A stretch of DNA of 64,000 nucleotides from NCBI RefSeq assembly GCF_025263485.1, contig NZ_CP079863.1, positions 2,046,001 to 2,110,000 of the forward strand, read 5' to 3'. Below, piece after piece: positions 15,976 through 24,155 of the stretch (its first letter is position 1; each line of letters opens with the position of its first letter). Made by a program: the position numbers and the translations under genes. This DNA comes from Mycobacterium sp. SMC-2. Lineage in GTDB: Bacteria; Actinomycetota; Actinomycetes; Mycobacteriales; Mycobacteriaceae. Below the pieces are notes generated by a model, which saw only the letters and a program-made list of their open reading frames with translations, did no database searches and had not been told where the DNA came from.

Positions 15976-16800
15976 CTAGGGCAACGGTAAGGCGTCAAGT
16001 CCCCGCACCTCGAGACTCCACTCAGCGAGCAGATCCAAACTGGTGAACAGCTTTCCGGTGATGTCTTCAGGACAATCGCAAAGTGCCAGTGTGGCTTCCA
16101 CCATCTGTTCCAGCGTTTCGATCTGATCGGGTCCGATCATGCCTCCGACCAGAGCCGCCGCGCCTTCGCTGAGCACCGCAGCTCTGGGGGCGACGGCATT
16201 CACGCGGATACCGTCGCCGTGGAGTTCGGCGCCTAGAGCGTTACTCCACACCTTCAAAGCGGCTTTCGAAGATCCGTAGATCGCCGTGGTGGTGCCGGGC
16301 GGTGTCTTGTTGAAGGGTGGCCCGGGCCGTGGCTCGGCAGTGGCGCTGGAGATATTGACGATCCATCCTTCGCCGCGCGCCCGCATGTCTGGGATCACCG
16401 CATTGGCAAGATCGATGGGTGCGAAGAGGTTGGCTTCGAAGGTGATCCGTCGCCTCTTGCGCGGATAACCCACCACCGGCTGGTACATCGCGGCAGCCGC
16501 ATTGTTGACCAAGATATCGATTGAGCCGCCCAATTGATCGGCCGCTGCCGGAACGACGGTGTCGCGCTGTTCTTCGTCGGTCAGGTCGGCGACGATAGTG
16601 GCGATCGTGGTGCCGTACCGCTCAATCTTTTTACGGGTTTCGGTCAGGCTGCCGGCTAGAGGGTGATCGTGTTCGTTGGCTGTTCGCGCCGTGACGGCGA
16701 CATCGGCGCCCTCCGCGGCCAGTCGTTCTGCGATGCCTGCGCCGATACCACGGCTGGCCCCGGTCACCAGTGCGCGCCTGCCTGCCAGACGTTGGTGCAT
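15976..16800 (-). CDS. Short-chain dehydrogenase/reductase (SDR)
   Basis: The product is 274 aa. It has cofactor motif TGASRGIGAG, NNAAAAMYQP, catalytic Ser in NISSATAE, and YGSSKAAL holding the catalytic Tyr and Lys. The cofactor loop and the insert between TARTANEHDHPLAGSLTETR and the next helix resemble those of the SDR at 22550, so the two are paralogs within one island. It probably oxidises or reduces a CoA-linked or free alcohol/ketone. It is divergent from the TetR regulator at 17033. Confidence 0.85.
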   Translation of the reverse strand: MHQRLAGRRALVTGASRGIGAGIAERLAAEGADVAVTARTANEHDHPLAGSLTETRKKIERYGTTIATIVADLTDEEQRDTVVPAAADQLGGSIDILVNNAAAAMYQPVVGYPRKRRRITFEANLFAPIDLANAVIPDMRARGEGWIVNISSATAEPRPGPPFNKTPPGTTTAIYGSSKAALKVWSNALGAELHGDGIRVNAVAPRAAVLSEGAAALVGGMIGPDQIETLEQMVEATLALCDCPEDITGKLFTSLDLLAEWSLEVRGLDALPLP

Positions 16801-16881
16801 CGGCGCAGTCCTCCTGTTTTCTCAAGTGGCCCTGGCTCGGCGGCGTCGCTGTGCACCGAGCTCGCCTGACGTTATCAAGAA

Positions 16882-16894
16882 TCTGGTCATGTGT
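16882..16894. promoter_or_regulatory. Putative TetR operator, copy 1
   Basis: TCTGGTCATGTGT is repeated as TCTGAACATGTGT at 17024-17036. Both copies lie in the divergent SDR/TetR intergenic region, where a TetR autoregulator would bind. Confidence 0.35.
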
Positions 16895-17023
16895 TCACTT
16901 TTTCGGGAGCAGCGCAGTGCTCCGAACGCCCGATGGACGGAAATCCACGCCCTAAAGGGCGGAAAGCTCCTGGGAAAAGCATGCTTTAGCCAAAACCTTG
17001 TGCGCACCTCGCCGCATGTCTAA

Positions 17024-17036
17024 TCTGAACATGTGT
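17024..17036. promoter_or_regulatory. Putative TetR operator, copy 2
   Basis: TCTGAACATGTGT overlaps the GTG start of the TetR gene and matches the copy at 16882 at 11 of 13 positions. Confidence 0.35.
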
Positions 17037-17677
17037 CCGGAATAACCGTCGATGACGTGGCGGGCACTCCCGTCCCTCGCCGTAGGAACACGCGCTCGGA
17101 ACGGAGCGTTCGCCGGCTACTCGACGCCGCCGTCGAAGCGCTCGCCGAGTCGCCATACGCCGACTTGACGGTGCGCGGCGTCGCCGCCAGAGCCGAGGTC
17201 TCCCCGACAACCGCCTACACCCACTTCGCCTCCAAGGACGTTCTGATCGGCGAGGTCTACCTACGGCTTCTGCGCGACGCCGCCACCTTCGTCGACGTCA
17301 ACGATGACGCCGAGACCAGGGTGAAAGCCCAACTGCGAGAGCTGGTCCTGCTTGTCGCGGACACGCCCTACCTCGCCCACGCGTGCACGACGGCGATCAT
17401 GGCCGACGACGTTGCGATGGACGACATACGCGCACGGATCGCCGTCGAAGTCAGCCGCCGCATCACCGCCTCACTCGGGCCCGGTGCACCTCCCGACGTC
17501 GTGGCGACGCTGCACATGGTTTTCTCCGGGGCTCTGATGCATGCCCGCTCGACGCCGGGCGGCTACCGAGCCATCGCGGACCGCCTCGACAATGCGGTGT
17601 CGCTGATCATGAGTTCGCAGCGAGACCAAATCCCTCGAGTCGCGGAGAAACGGACGACCAAGGCAGCTTTGCGGTGA
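17033..17677 (+). CDS. TetR-family transcriptional regulator
   Basis: The product is 214 aa from GTG. The N-terminal DNA-binding domain (about 17-70) shows RLLDAAVEALAESPYADLTV then RGVAARAEVSPTTAYTHFAS, the classic TetR helix-turn-helix with KDVLIGEVYLRLL. The C-terminal ligand domain is all-helical and unassigned. It is divergent from the SDR at 15976 and its stop overlaps the next SDR start (GTGA), so it most likely controls both arms of the island in response to a pathway metabolite. Confidence 0.85.
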   Translation: MSGITVDDVAGTPVPRRRNTRSERSVRRLLDAAVEALAESPYADLTVRGVAARAEVSPTTAYTHFASKDVLIGEVYLRLLRDAATFVDVNDDAETRVKAQLRELVLLVADTPYLAHACTTAIMADDVAMDDIRARIAVEVSRRITASLGPGAPPDVVATLHMVFSGALMHARSTPGGYRAIADRLDNAVSLIMSSQRDQIPRVAEKRTTKAALR

Positions 17678-18489
17678 CCGATCGTCTCAAGGGCAAAGTC
17701 GCCATCGTCACCGGCGCCGGCAGCGGTATCGGTGCCGCAACGGCCTTCGCGATGACCCGCGAGGGTGCCGCCGTCGTCGCCGCCGACATCAACGGTGACT
17801 CCGCCGGCGCCGTCGTCGAGGAGATCAACTCAGCAGGCGGGTCGGCGGTGGCCACGCACACCGACGTCACCAAAGACGCCGATGTCGCGAACATGGTGAA
17901 GACCGCGATCGACGAGTTCGGCCGGCTGGACATCATCCACAACAACGCAGGCGCGGCCCAGGAGGCCGTTGACACCGACGTCGTGAACACACCGGATTCG
18001 GCGTGGCGGTTGGCCCACGACGTCGACCTCATGGGAGTGGTGCTGGGGTGTAGGCATGCCATCCCCGAGATGACCAAGACCGGAGGCGGGTCCGTCATCA
18101 TCACCGCGTCAGCGGGCCCCTTTTTCGGTTCGAACCAACTCATCGCCTACGCCGCTGCCAAGGCGGCTGCGCTGGCGGTGACAAAGTATGTCGCCACCAG
18201 TCATGGTCGGCAGGGGATCAGGTGCAATGCGATCGCGCCCGGACTCGTCCTCACCCCCGGCGCCGAGGCCGTGTTCCCCAGTCGCAAACTCCTGGACGCG
18301 ATCTCGCGTCACCAGACCCTCGAGGGATTCATCAGGCCCGATGACGTCGCCAACCTCGCGGTGTTCCTCGCGAGCGACGAGTCACGCTTCATCACCGGCC
18401 AAACCCTCATCATCGATGCGGGTTCGCTCACGATGGGGTCGGCAGTTCCCGACATCGACGACGCCATCAGAGAACTGCTTGGCGGTTGA
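17674..18489 (+). CDS. SDR-family oxidoreductase
   Basis: The product is 271 aa starting VTDRLKGKVAIVTGAGSGIG at a GTG that overlaps the TetR stop by four bases. It has TGAGSGIGAAT (NAD(P) loop), VVAADINGD (acidic residue after strand 2, favouring NAD+), HNNAGAA, ITASAG and the catalytic YAAAKAAALA, ending ITGQTLIIDAGS. It is a classical SDR of about 250-270 aa. It probably oxidises a secondary alcohol in the island's pathway. Confidence 0.87.
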   Translation: MTDRLKGKVAIVTGAGSGIGAATAFAMTREGAAVVAADINGDSAGAVVEEINSAGGSAVATHTDVTKDADVANMVKTAIDEFGRLDIIHNNAGAAQEAVDTDVVNTPDSAWRLAHDVDLMGVVLGCRHAIPEMTKTGGGSVIITASAGPFFGSNQLIAYAAAKAAALAVTKYVATSHGRQGIRCNAIAPGLVLTPGAEAVFPSRKLLDAISRHQTLEGFIRPDDVANLAVFLASDESRFITGQTLIIDAGSLTMGSAVPDIDDAIRELLGG

Positions 18490-18539
18490 CACGTGACCGA
18501 TCGACGACTGCCTACGCAACGTGGGAAAGGGATGCGGTG

Positions 18540-19424
18540 ATGCGTTTCACGTTCTCGGACTCGATGACCCATTCGGAGTATCTGCCGCAGCTGGCGGTTG
18601 CGGCCGAGGCGGCCGGCTATGACGGGTTCTCGATCCCCGACTCAATCGGGTATCCGGAGCATTCCGACGCGATCTACCCGTATACGGCAGACGGCGACCG
18701 AAGCTTTCTGGACGGCAAGGAGTTCATCGAGCCGTTCGTGCTGGCCGCTTCCCTCGGTGCGATCACCAACCGCATCCGCTTCAACACCTTCGTGGTGAAG
18801 TTCCCGGTCCGCTCGCCGGTGCTGGCCGCGAAGGAGGCGTTCTCGGTGGCCAAACTGACGGGCAACCGCCTGGGCCTGGGCATCGGCATCGGCAGCAGTC
18901 CGTACCCCGACGACTATCTGATGGCGGGGGTTGACCCGGCCCACAAGGGCGCCCGCATGGACGAGGCGATCGACGTCTTCCGGGGGCTGGAGTCCGGAGA
19001 GTTCTTCGAGTTCCACGGACGCTTCTACGACGTGCCCTCCCTGAAAGTCTGTCCGGTGCCCACGGAACCCATACCGCTGCTGATCGGCGGGCACTCGGAT
19101 GCCGCTCTCAAACGAGCGGCGCGGAAGGCCAATGGGTGGATGCATGCCGGCGGCCCCAACGATCTCCTCGAGGCGATGCTCGACAAGCTGCATGCCTTTC
19201 GCACCGAGGCGGGGAAGTCCAACGAGCCGTTCGAGATTCATGCCGCCAGCCCCGATGCTCGCACGGTGGACGGGTGCAAACGTCTGGAGGACATCGGCGT
19301 CACCGACGTCATCGTCGGCATCCGCAACCCCTACATCAAGGGTGACGACCCCCAGCCCCTGGCCGACAAGCTGGCGAAGCTGGAGCGCTTCGCCGACAAC
19401 ATCATCAGCAAGGTCAACCCCTGA
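18540..19424 (+). CDS. F420-dependent LLM-class oxidoreductase
   Basis: The product is 294 aa from MRFTFSDSMTHSEYLPQLAV. The LLM fold is indicated by YDGFSIPDSIGYPEHSDAIY, RIRFNTFVVKFPVRSPVLAA, LGLGIGIGSSPYPDDYLMAG and IPLLIGGHSDAALKRAARKA. It shares the arrangement of the LLM protein at 13395, including a Tyr-Pro-Tyr substrate-side motif (IYPYTADGDR versus PYPYNETGER), so both may act on related substrates. It sits 50 bases after the SDR and 8 bases before the sulfotransferase gene. Confidence 0.85.
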   Translation: MRFTFSDSMTHSEYLPQLAVAAEAAGYDGFSIPDSIGYPEHSDAIYPYTADGDRSFLDGKEFIEPFVLAASLGAITNRIRFNTFVVKFPVRSPVLAAKEAFSVAKLTGNRLGLGIGIGSSPYPDDYLMAGVDPAHKGARMDEAIDVFRGLESGEFFEFHGRFYDVPSLKVCPVPTEPIPLLIGGHSDAALKRAARKANGWMHAGGPNDLLEAMLDKLHAFRTEAGKSNEPFEIHAASPDARTVDGCKRLEDIGVTDVIVGIRNPYIKGDDPQPLADKLAKLERFADNIISKVNP

Positions 19425-19432
19425 AGGGCATC

Positions 19433-20575
19433 ATGAAGAATCTCTTCTACTTCGACTGGCGCACTTGGTGGGCCCTGGTCCGCCTGGTGCGCCGTGAGCA
19501 GGATCCCGCCCGGGGTCGACGCCAGTACCGCACGCTGTGCGTCGTCGTGCCGGCGATGGCCCTACTGCACACGGTGACCTTCGCGCTCGACCCGATCGTC
19601 TTCCCGTCCCTGCGGAGAACTGAAGTCCGACAACCGGTTTTCGTGGTGGGTCACGCCCGCAGCGGCACAACCTATCTGCACCGGATGCTGGCCAACGACC
19701 CCAGGTTCTCCTATGTACTGCTGTGGGAGATGTTTTTTCCGTCTCTCATCGAGAAGAAAATGTTGCGGGCCGTACTGCGGTGGGACCAGCGATTCGGCGG
19801 ACGGCTGCGCAAGCGGATCGACGCCCTCGACGTGCGGCTGTTCGGCAAGAGCAACCAGGTTCACGAGTCCGGATTGTTCGCGCCGGAGGAGGATGAGTTC
19901 CTGCTGACCATGTCGTGCGCGTCGGGGTATTGGGTCGTGCAGTACCCCCAAGCCCTGCATTTGGATTTCTACTATGTCGACGACCGGTGGCCCGCCCGCA
20001 AGCGGCGCCGGGTCATGCAGTTCTACAAGGAGTGCGTGCGCCGCCAGTTGGTCCTCAACGGGCGCGGGCTGACACACCTTTCCAAGGCCCCGATCCACTG
20101 CGGACGCGTCGAGAGCCTCATCGAGACCTTTCCCGATGCCAGATTCGTTGTACCCGTACGCAATCCCTACGAGACGATTCCGAGCTTCCTCAAGCTCATG
20201 CAGTTCGCCTGGTCTGCGCGCAAGCAATCCGAGAGCGACATGCAGGCATCGTTCCGGTCCTTCGTGGAGTCGTCGTATCACTACTACCAGCACCCGCTGG
20301 ACGTGCTGGACGCCCATCCCGAGGTGCCGAGCATCATTTTGAACTACAGCGACCTGGTGACCGATCCGTCCGGGACGATGCACCGCGTGTACTACGAACT
20401 CGGGATCGACATGGTGCCCGAGCAGGAGAAGGCGCTGGCGAACGAGGAGGCCCGCGAGTACCGCTCCGGGCACACGTACAGTCTCGAAGAATTCGGGCTC
20501 GGGGCCGACGACATCCGTACACATCTGGCGCCGCTGTTCGACCGCTTTGGATGGGAGTCGGATCGTGTCAACTGA
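19433..20575 (+). CDS. Sulfotransferase family protein
   Basis: The product is 380 aa. The PAPS 5'-phosphosulfate loop is FVVGHARSGTTYLHRMLA (about residue 69 on), and the 3'-phosphate region is RFVVPVRNPYETIPSFLKLM. A hydrophobic stretch (YRTLCVVVPAMALLHTVTFA) near the N-terminus suggests membrane association. It would transfer sulfate from PAPS to a lipid or small hydroxylated acceptor, or be a catalytically altered relative. Its last bases overlap the next gene by 11 bases, giving tight coupling with the DUF1214 protein. Confidence 0.82.
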   Translation: MKNLFYFDWRTWWALVRLVRREQDPARGRRQYRTLCVVVPAMALLHTVTFALDPIVFPSLRRTEVRQPVFVVGHARSGTTYLHRMLANDPRFSYVLLWEMFFPSLIEKKMLRAVLRWDQRFGGRLRKRIDALDVRLFGKSNQVHESGLFAPEEDEFLLTMSCASGYWVVQYPQALHLDFYYVDDRWPARKRRRVMQFYKECVRRQLVLNGRGLTHLSKAPIHCGRVESLIETFPDARFVVPVRNPYETIPSFLKLMQFAWSARKQSESDMQASFRSFVESSYHYYQHPLDVLDAHPEVPSIILNYSDLVTDPSGTMHRVYYELGIDMVPEQEKALANEEAREYRSGHTYSLEEFGLGADDIRTHLAPLFDRFGWESDRVN

Positions 20576-21923
20576 GTCGTCAGCCGAGTTGCGTGCCGCG
20601 TGGGACGAGATGATCTCCCGGCTGGGTCAGGCCCGAGAAGCGCTGGAATCTCCCGAGTTACACGCGCCGCCGCTGTCCAGGCCACGCGAGCTCGCCGAGG
20701 GCTACCGCTACCTGCTCGGGTTCGTGTACTCCGCCGTCGAGCGGGCCTTCTTCGGGGATCCCGCGTTTCCGTACTTCCGTCGCGGCATCCAGGTGCTCGA
20801 CAAGGCCACCATCGACAATGCCGACGCCATGTATCTGTCGACCCCGGTCGACGGCCGGTACTCCTACCGGATCACCGGCCGGGTACAGGACGCGCGGCAC
20901 TGGCGTGGCGATCCGCCGGCAGCGTCGGGTCCCATTGCGCCCCAATACCTCATCGTCGAGGCCCATGCCGGATACGCCGGTGACAGCGGCGACCTCGGTG
21001 AACTGCAACCTGGAGTGCGCGGCAACACCGGCAAGCTGGACTCCTCCGAGCTGGTGATCGGGGAGGACGGCCGGTTCGACATCCTGCTGGCCCCCGAGCA
21101 GCCCGAGGGATACACGGGGAACTTCATTGTTACGCAGCGGATCTCGCAACGGACCGCCCAGAAGTTTTACGCGGAGCACGTCACCGTGCGGTCGCTGTTT
21201 CACGATTGGGAGCGGGAGGAGGCGCCCGAGCTGCTGATCCACCGCCTGGACAAGGTCGGGGAGCATCCACCCGCGCTCGAGCCGGCCACCGCGGCGGCGG
21301 CGATGCGCCGCGTCGGCGAGATCGTCGACAACCAGACCCGCTTCTGGAACAAGTTCTACGACGTGGTGCTGGAGGCGTACGGGGACCGCAACGGCGACGG
21401 TGTCAGCTTCATGCCGCGCAACGAGTTCAACGCCCCGGCCGGTGCATCGCTGGCGACCGGCGGTGGCCAGAGCACCAACGTCTACGCCGGCGGCGTCTAT
21501 GACATCGGTGACGACGAGGCCCTGCTGATCGACGCCGAGGTGTTCGAGTCGCCGGCGTACATGGGATTCCACCTGGCCAACGTCTGGGGTGAATCGCACG
21601 ACTACGCAAACCATCTCAGCAGCCTGAACGGCACCCAGGCGCGACACGACGACGACGGCCACTACCGCTACGTCGTCGCGCACCGCGACCCGGGCGTGCC
21701 GAACTGGCTGGACACCACCGGATTGCCGGTCGGATTCATGACGATGCGCTGGACGTATCCCGAACCCGCGGAAAGACTTCCGATCGTGACGGTGCGAAGG
21801 CTCCCGCTCAGCGAGATCGGTGACCACCTCCCAGCGTCGACTCCCCGGGTGTCGCCAGAGGAACGACGCGACCAGATTCGCATCCGCCAGGAGCACGTCC
21901 AACGCCGCTACCGGCAGTACTGA
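20565..21923 (+). CDS. DUF1214 domain protein
   Basis: The product is 452 aa from GTG with GGGAG upstream, overlapping the sulfotransferase stop. The Leu/Tyr-rich N-terminus (ELAEGYRYLLGFVYSAVERA) and C-terminal beta-rich region (FHLANVWGESHDYANHLSSL, MTMRWTYPEPAERLPIVTVR) are typical of DUF1214 proteins, whose biochemical role is not established. In mycobacteria they recur beside sulfotransferases and SnoaL-like proteins, as here, which suggests a shared pathway rather than a lone enzyme. Confidence 0.75.
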   Translation: MSTESSAELRAAWDEMISRLGQAREALESPELHAPPLSRPRELAEGYRYLLGFVYSAVERAFFGDPAFPYFRRGIQVLDKATIDNADAMYLSTPVDGRYSYRITGRVQDARHWRGDPPAASGPIAPQYLIVEAHAGYAGDSGDLGELQPGVRGNTGKLDSSELVIGEDGRFDILLAPEQPEGYTGNFIVTQRISQRTAQKFYAEHVTVRSLFHDWEREEAPELLIHRLDKVGEHPPALEPATAAAAMRRVGEIVDNQTRFWNKFYDVVLEAYGDRNGDGVSFMPRNEFNAPAGASLATGGGQSTNVYAGGVYDIGDDEALLIDAEVFESPAYMGFHLANVWGESHDYANHLSSLNGTQARHDDDGHYRYVVAHRDPGVPNWLDTTGLPVGFMTMRWTYPEPAERLPIVTVRRLPLSEIGDHLPASTPRVSPEERRDQIRIRQEHVQRRYRQY

Positions 21924-21935
21924 AAGGAAAGCAGC

Positions 21936-22550
21936 ATGACCGACAGCTTCACCCGCGCGGAAATCAAGGCGTTCTGGGACGACTGGCTCCGGGCTAACCG
22001 CGAGGCCGAGCGCGCTGGCGACTGGGGGGACCTGGCGAACCTGTACCTCGAAAATGCCACCTACGGCTGGATGTTCACCCCCGACGAGCACTTCATGGCG
22101 ATGGGCCGCGACCAGATTCGTCGTTGGGCGCTGGGTACCGAGATGGAGGGACTCGGTGGCTGGCACTACGACTACATGGCGACCATCCTCGACGAGGAGA
22201 ACGCGATGATCGTCGGCTTCTGGAAGCAACGCTCGGGCCTGCTCGACGAGAACGATGAGGAGTACGAGATCCGCGGCATCGGCGGCAGCTGGTTCGGTGT
22301 GGCCCGCGACGAGACGGACGGCAAGACCCGCATCGAGTGGCAGCGAGACTGGTTCGACCTCGGGTCGACCGCCCGCACGTTCATGGCGATCGCGAAGTCC
22401 GGAAAGGCGCCCAACGCATTCCTGGACAGAATCGCCATCCCGATGATGGACATGCCCGGCCGCTACCACTACGCGGACCTGCCCTCGACCCTGTGGCCCC
22501 CGCCGGTCGAGGAGGGCCGCTACGTCACCCAGAACCCACTGGGTCAGTGA
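21936..22550 (+). CDS. SnoaL/NTF2-like protein
   Basis: The product is 204 aa behind GAAAGGAAAGCAGC. The cone-shaped NTF2/SnoaL fold is suggested by FWDDWLRANREAERAGDWGD, LYLENATYGWMFTPDEHFMA, GRDQIRRWALG and a sheet of WHYDYMATILDEENAMIVGF. This fold serves hydratases, isomerases and cyclases; no catalytic set can be assigned. Its stop and the next ATG share a base (TGATG), so it is coupled to the SDR at 22550. Confidence 0.68.
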   Translation: MTDSFTRAEIKAFWDDWLRANREAERAGDWGDLANLYLENATYGWMFTPDEHFMAMGRDQIRRWALGTEMEGLGGWHYDYMATILDEENAMIVGFWKQRSGLLDENDEEYEIRGIGGSWFGVARDETDGKTRIEWQRDWFDLGSTARTFMAIAKSGKAPNAFLDRIAIPMMDMPGRYHYADLPSTLWPPPVEEGRYVTQNPLGQ

Positions 22551-23404
22551 TGATGTCACACAAGGAAGAGGCCCGCCCGCTCGAAGGCCGAGTGGCCCTC
22601 GTGACCGGTGCCAGCCGGGGGATCGGGGCCGCGATAGCCATGCGGTTCGCCTGCGAGGGGGCTGTCGTCGCCGTGGCCGCCAGGAGCCTGGACGAGCCGG
22701 CGCAGGGCGTCATCGCCGGGACGCTGCGGGAGACCGTCGCCGACATCGAGGCGGCAGGGGGCCGCGCGAGGCCCTATCAGGTCGACCTCACCTCGTCGGA
22801 GTCCCGGGCCGAGATGATCGATCGGGTGGTCGCCGACCTCGGGCCGGTCGACATACTGGTGAACAACGCCGCAACGTCAATCTTCGTGCCTTTCACCGAC
22901 ATCTCCGAAAAGCGGTTGCGGCTCATCACGACGATCAACTACTTCGCCCCCTTCGATCTGTGTCAGCGGGTAATCCCGGCGATGAGGGAGCGCGGCGGCG
23001 GTTGGGTGCTCAACATCACTTCGCTGTCGGGCGACATACCGACGACGCCCCCGCCAGACCCGATCTACCACCTGCAGGGGACGGCGTACGGCGGGTCGAA
23101 AGCGGCCCTGAACCGGCTGAGCGAAGGGCTCGCGTCGGAGTACTACGCCGACGGTATCGTCGTGAACGCCCTCGCCCCGGTGAAGGCCGTTCTGACCGAG
23201 GGCGTGAAGGCGACGCTCACTGAGGACACCCTCACTGACGCAAGCATCTTTGAGCCTGTCGAGGCCATGGCCGAAGCCGCCCTGGCGCTCTGCACGAGCG
23301 ACCGCGACGGTCTTAACGGCGGTGTGCGCAAGTCCCTAACCCTGCTCGAGCAGCTCGGTCGTCCGGTTCGCATGCTGGACGGTAGGGCGCTGCTGGAGGT
23401 TTGA
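22550..23404 (+). CDS. SDR-family oxidoreductase
   Basis: The product is 284 aa with two in-frame ATGs (22550, 22553) directly after the previous stop. It has TGASRGIGAAIAMRF, VNNAATSIFVPFTDISEKRL, LNITSLSGD and YGGSKAALNRLSEG, where Tyr and Lys are catalytic. A long loop after the second strand (VAARSLDEPAQGVIAGTLRE) matches that in the SDR at 15976. It is the last gene of the forward arm of the island. Confidence 0.85.
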   Translation: MMSHKEEARPLEGRVALVTGASRGIGAAIAMRFACEGAVVAVAARSLDEPAQGVIAGTLRETVADIEAAGGRARPYQVDLTSSESRAEMIDRVVADLGPVDILVNNAATSIFVPFTDISEKRLRLITTINYFAPFDLCQRVIPAMRERGGGWVLNITSLSGDIPTTPPPDPIYHLQGTAYGGSKAALNRLSEGLASEYYADGIVVNALAPVKAVLTEGVKATLTEDTLTDASIFEPVEAMAEAALALCTSDRDGLNGGVRKSLTLLEQLGRPVRMLDGRALLEV

Positions 23405-23514
23405 GTCGTGAACCGATAGCGGATCCCCGATGGGGCCGTGAGGGCTAAGGGAAATCACACACCGTCTCTGCTACCGGCGAAACGGCCCTCCGGAGGATTC
23501 TTTCGTGCCGCAGC

Positions 23515-24003
23515 CTATCGGGGCAGCACGGCCTCGATGGCGCTGATGACCTCGGGGGCGTCGGGCTCGGTGCGGGGCCGGAACCGGTGCACCACCTCAC
23601 CGCCGGGTGTGATGAGGAACTTCTCGAAGTTCCACTGGATGTCTCCCGCCTCGCCGGCCGAATCGGTGGCTTTGGTCAACTCGGCGTACAGCGGGTGGCG
23701 GTCATGGCCGTTGACGTCGGTCTTCGCCAGCAGCGGGAAGGTCACCCCGTAGGTCGTCGAGCAGAACTCGCGGATCTCATCGGCCGTCCCCGGTTCCTGG
23801 CCCATGAACTGGTTGCAGGGCACTCCGACGACCGTCAGGCCGCGGTCACCATAGTCCTTGGCCAGCTTCTCCAGCGCCGCGTACTGCGGAGTCAGCCCGC
23901 ACTTGGAGGCTACGTTTACCACCAGCGTTGCGCCTGTGGACAATTCGGCCAGTGTGGTCGGCTGCCCGTCAAGGGTGGTCAGGGCGATGTCTTTGAGAGT
24001 CAC
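23515..24003 (-). CDS. Glutathione peroxidase family protein (copy 2, intact)
   Basis: The product is 162 aa from GTG (MTLKDIALTTLDGQPTTLAE). It has a thioredoxin-fold peroxidase pattern with peroxidatic Cys in NVASKCGLTPQY (Cys rather than Sec), the GPx motif VGVPCNQFMGQEPG with a second Cys, and WNFEKFLITPGGEVVHRF with the catalytic Trp/Asn. Mycobacteria lack glutathione, so it probably reduces peroxides using thioredoxin. It is about 90% alike to the frameshifted copy at 12833 by eye. No clear ribosome site precedes the GTG. Confidence 0.88.
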   Translation of the reverse strand: MTLKDIALTTLDGQPTTLAELSTGATLVVNVASKCGLTPQYAALEKLAKDYGDRGLTVVGVPCNQFMGQEPGTADEIREFCSTTYGVTFPLLAKTDVNGHDRHPLYAELTKATDSAGEAGDIQWNFEKFLITPGGEVVHRFRPRTEPDAPEVISAIEAVLPR

Positions 24004-24155
24004 GCCTATGACGCTAACGCAAGCTCACCTTCGGGGGCGAAGTGATTGTGCGAACAGCGGTTCGCATAACGACGACCGCCAAGGTACATTCCTGTGGACT
24101 TCGCAATTGAATATGTGTGCAGGGCCGGGACGCGACGCAGAGGTAAGGGGCACTG

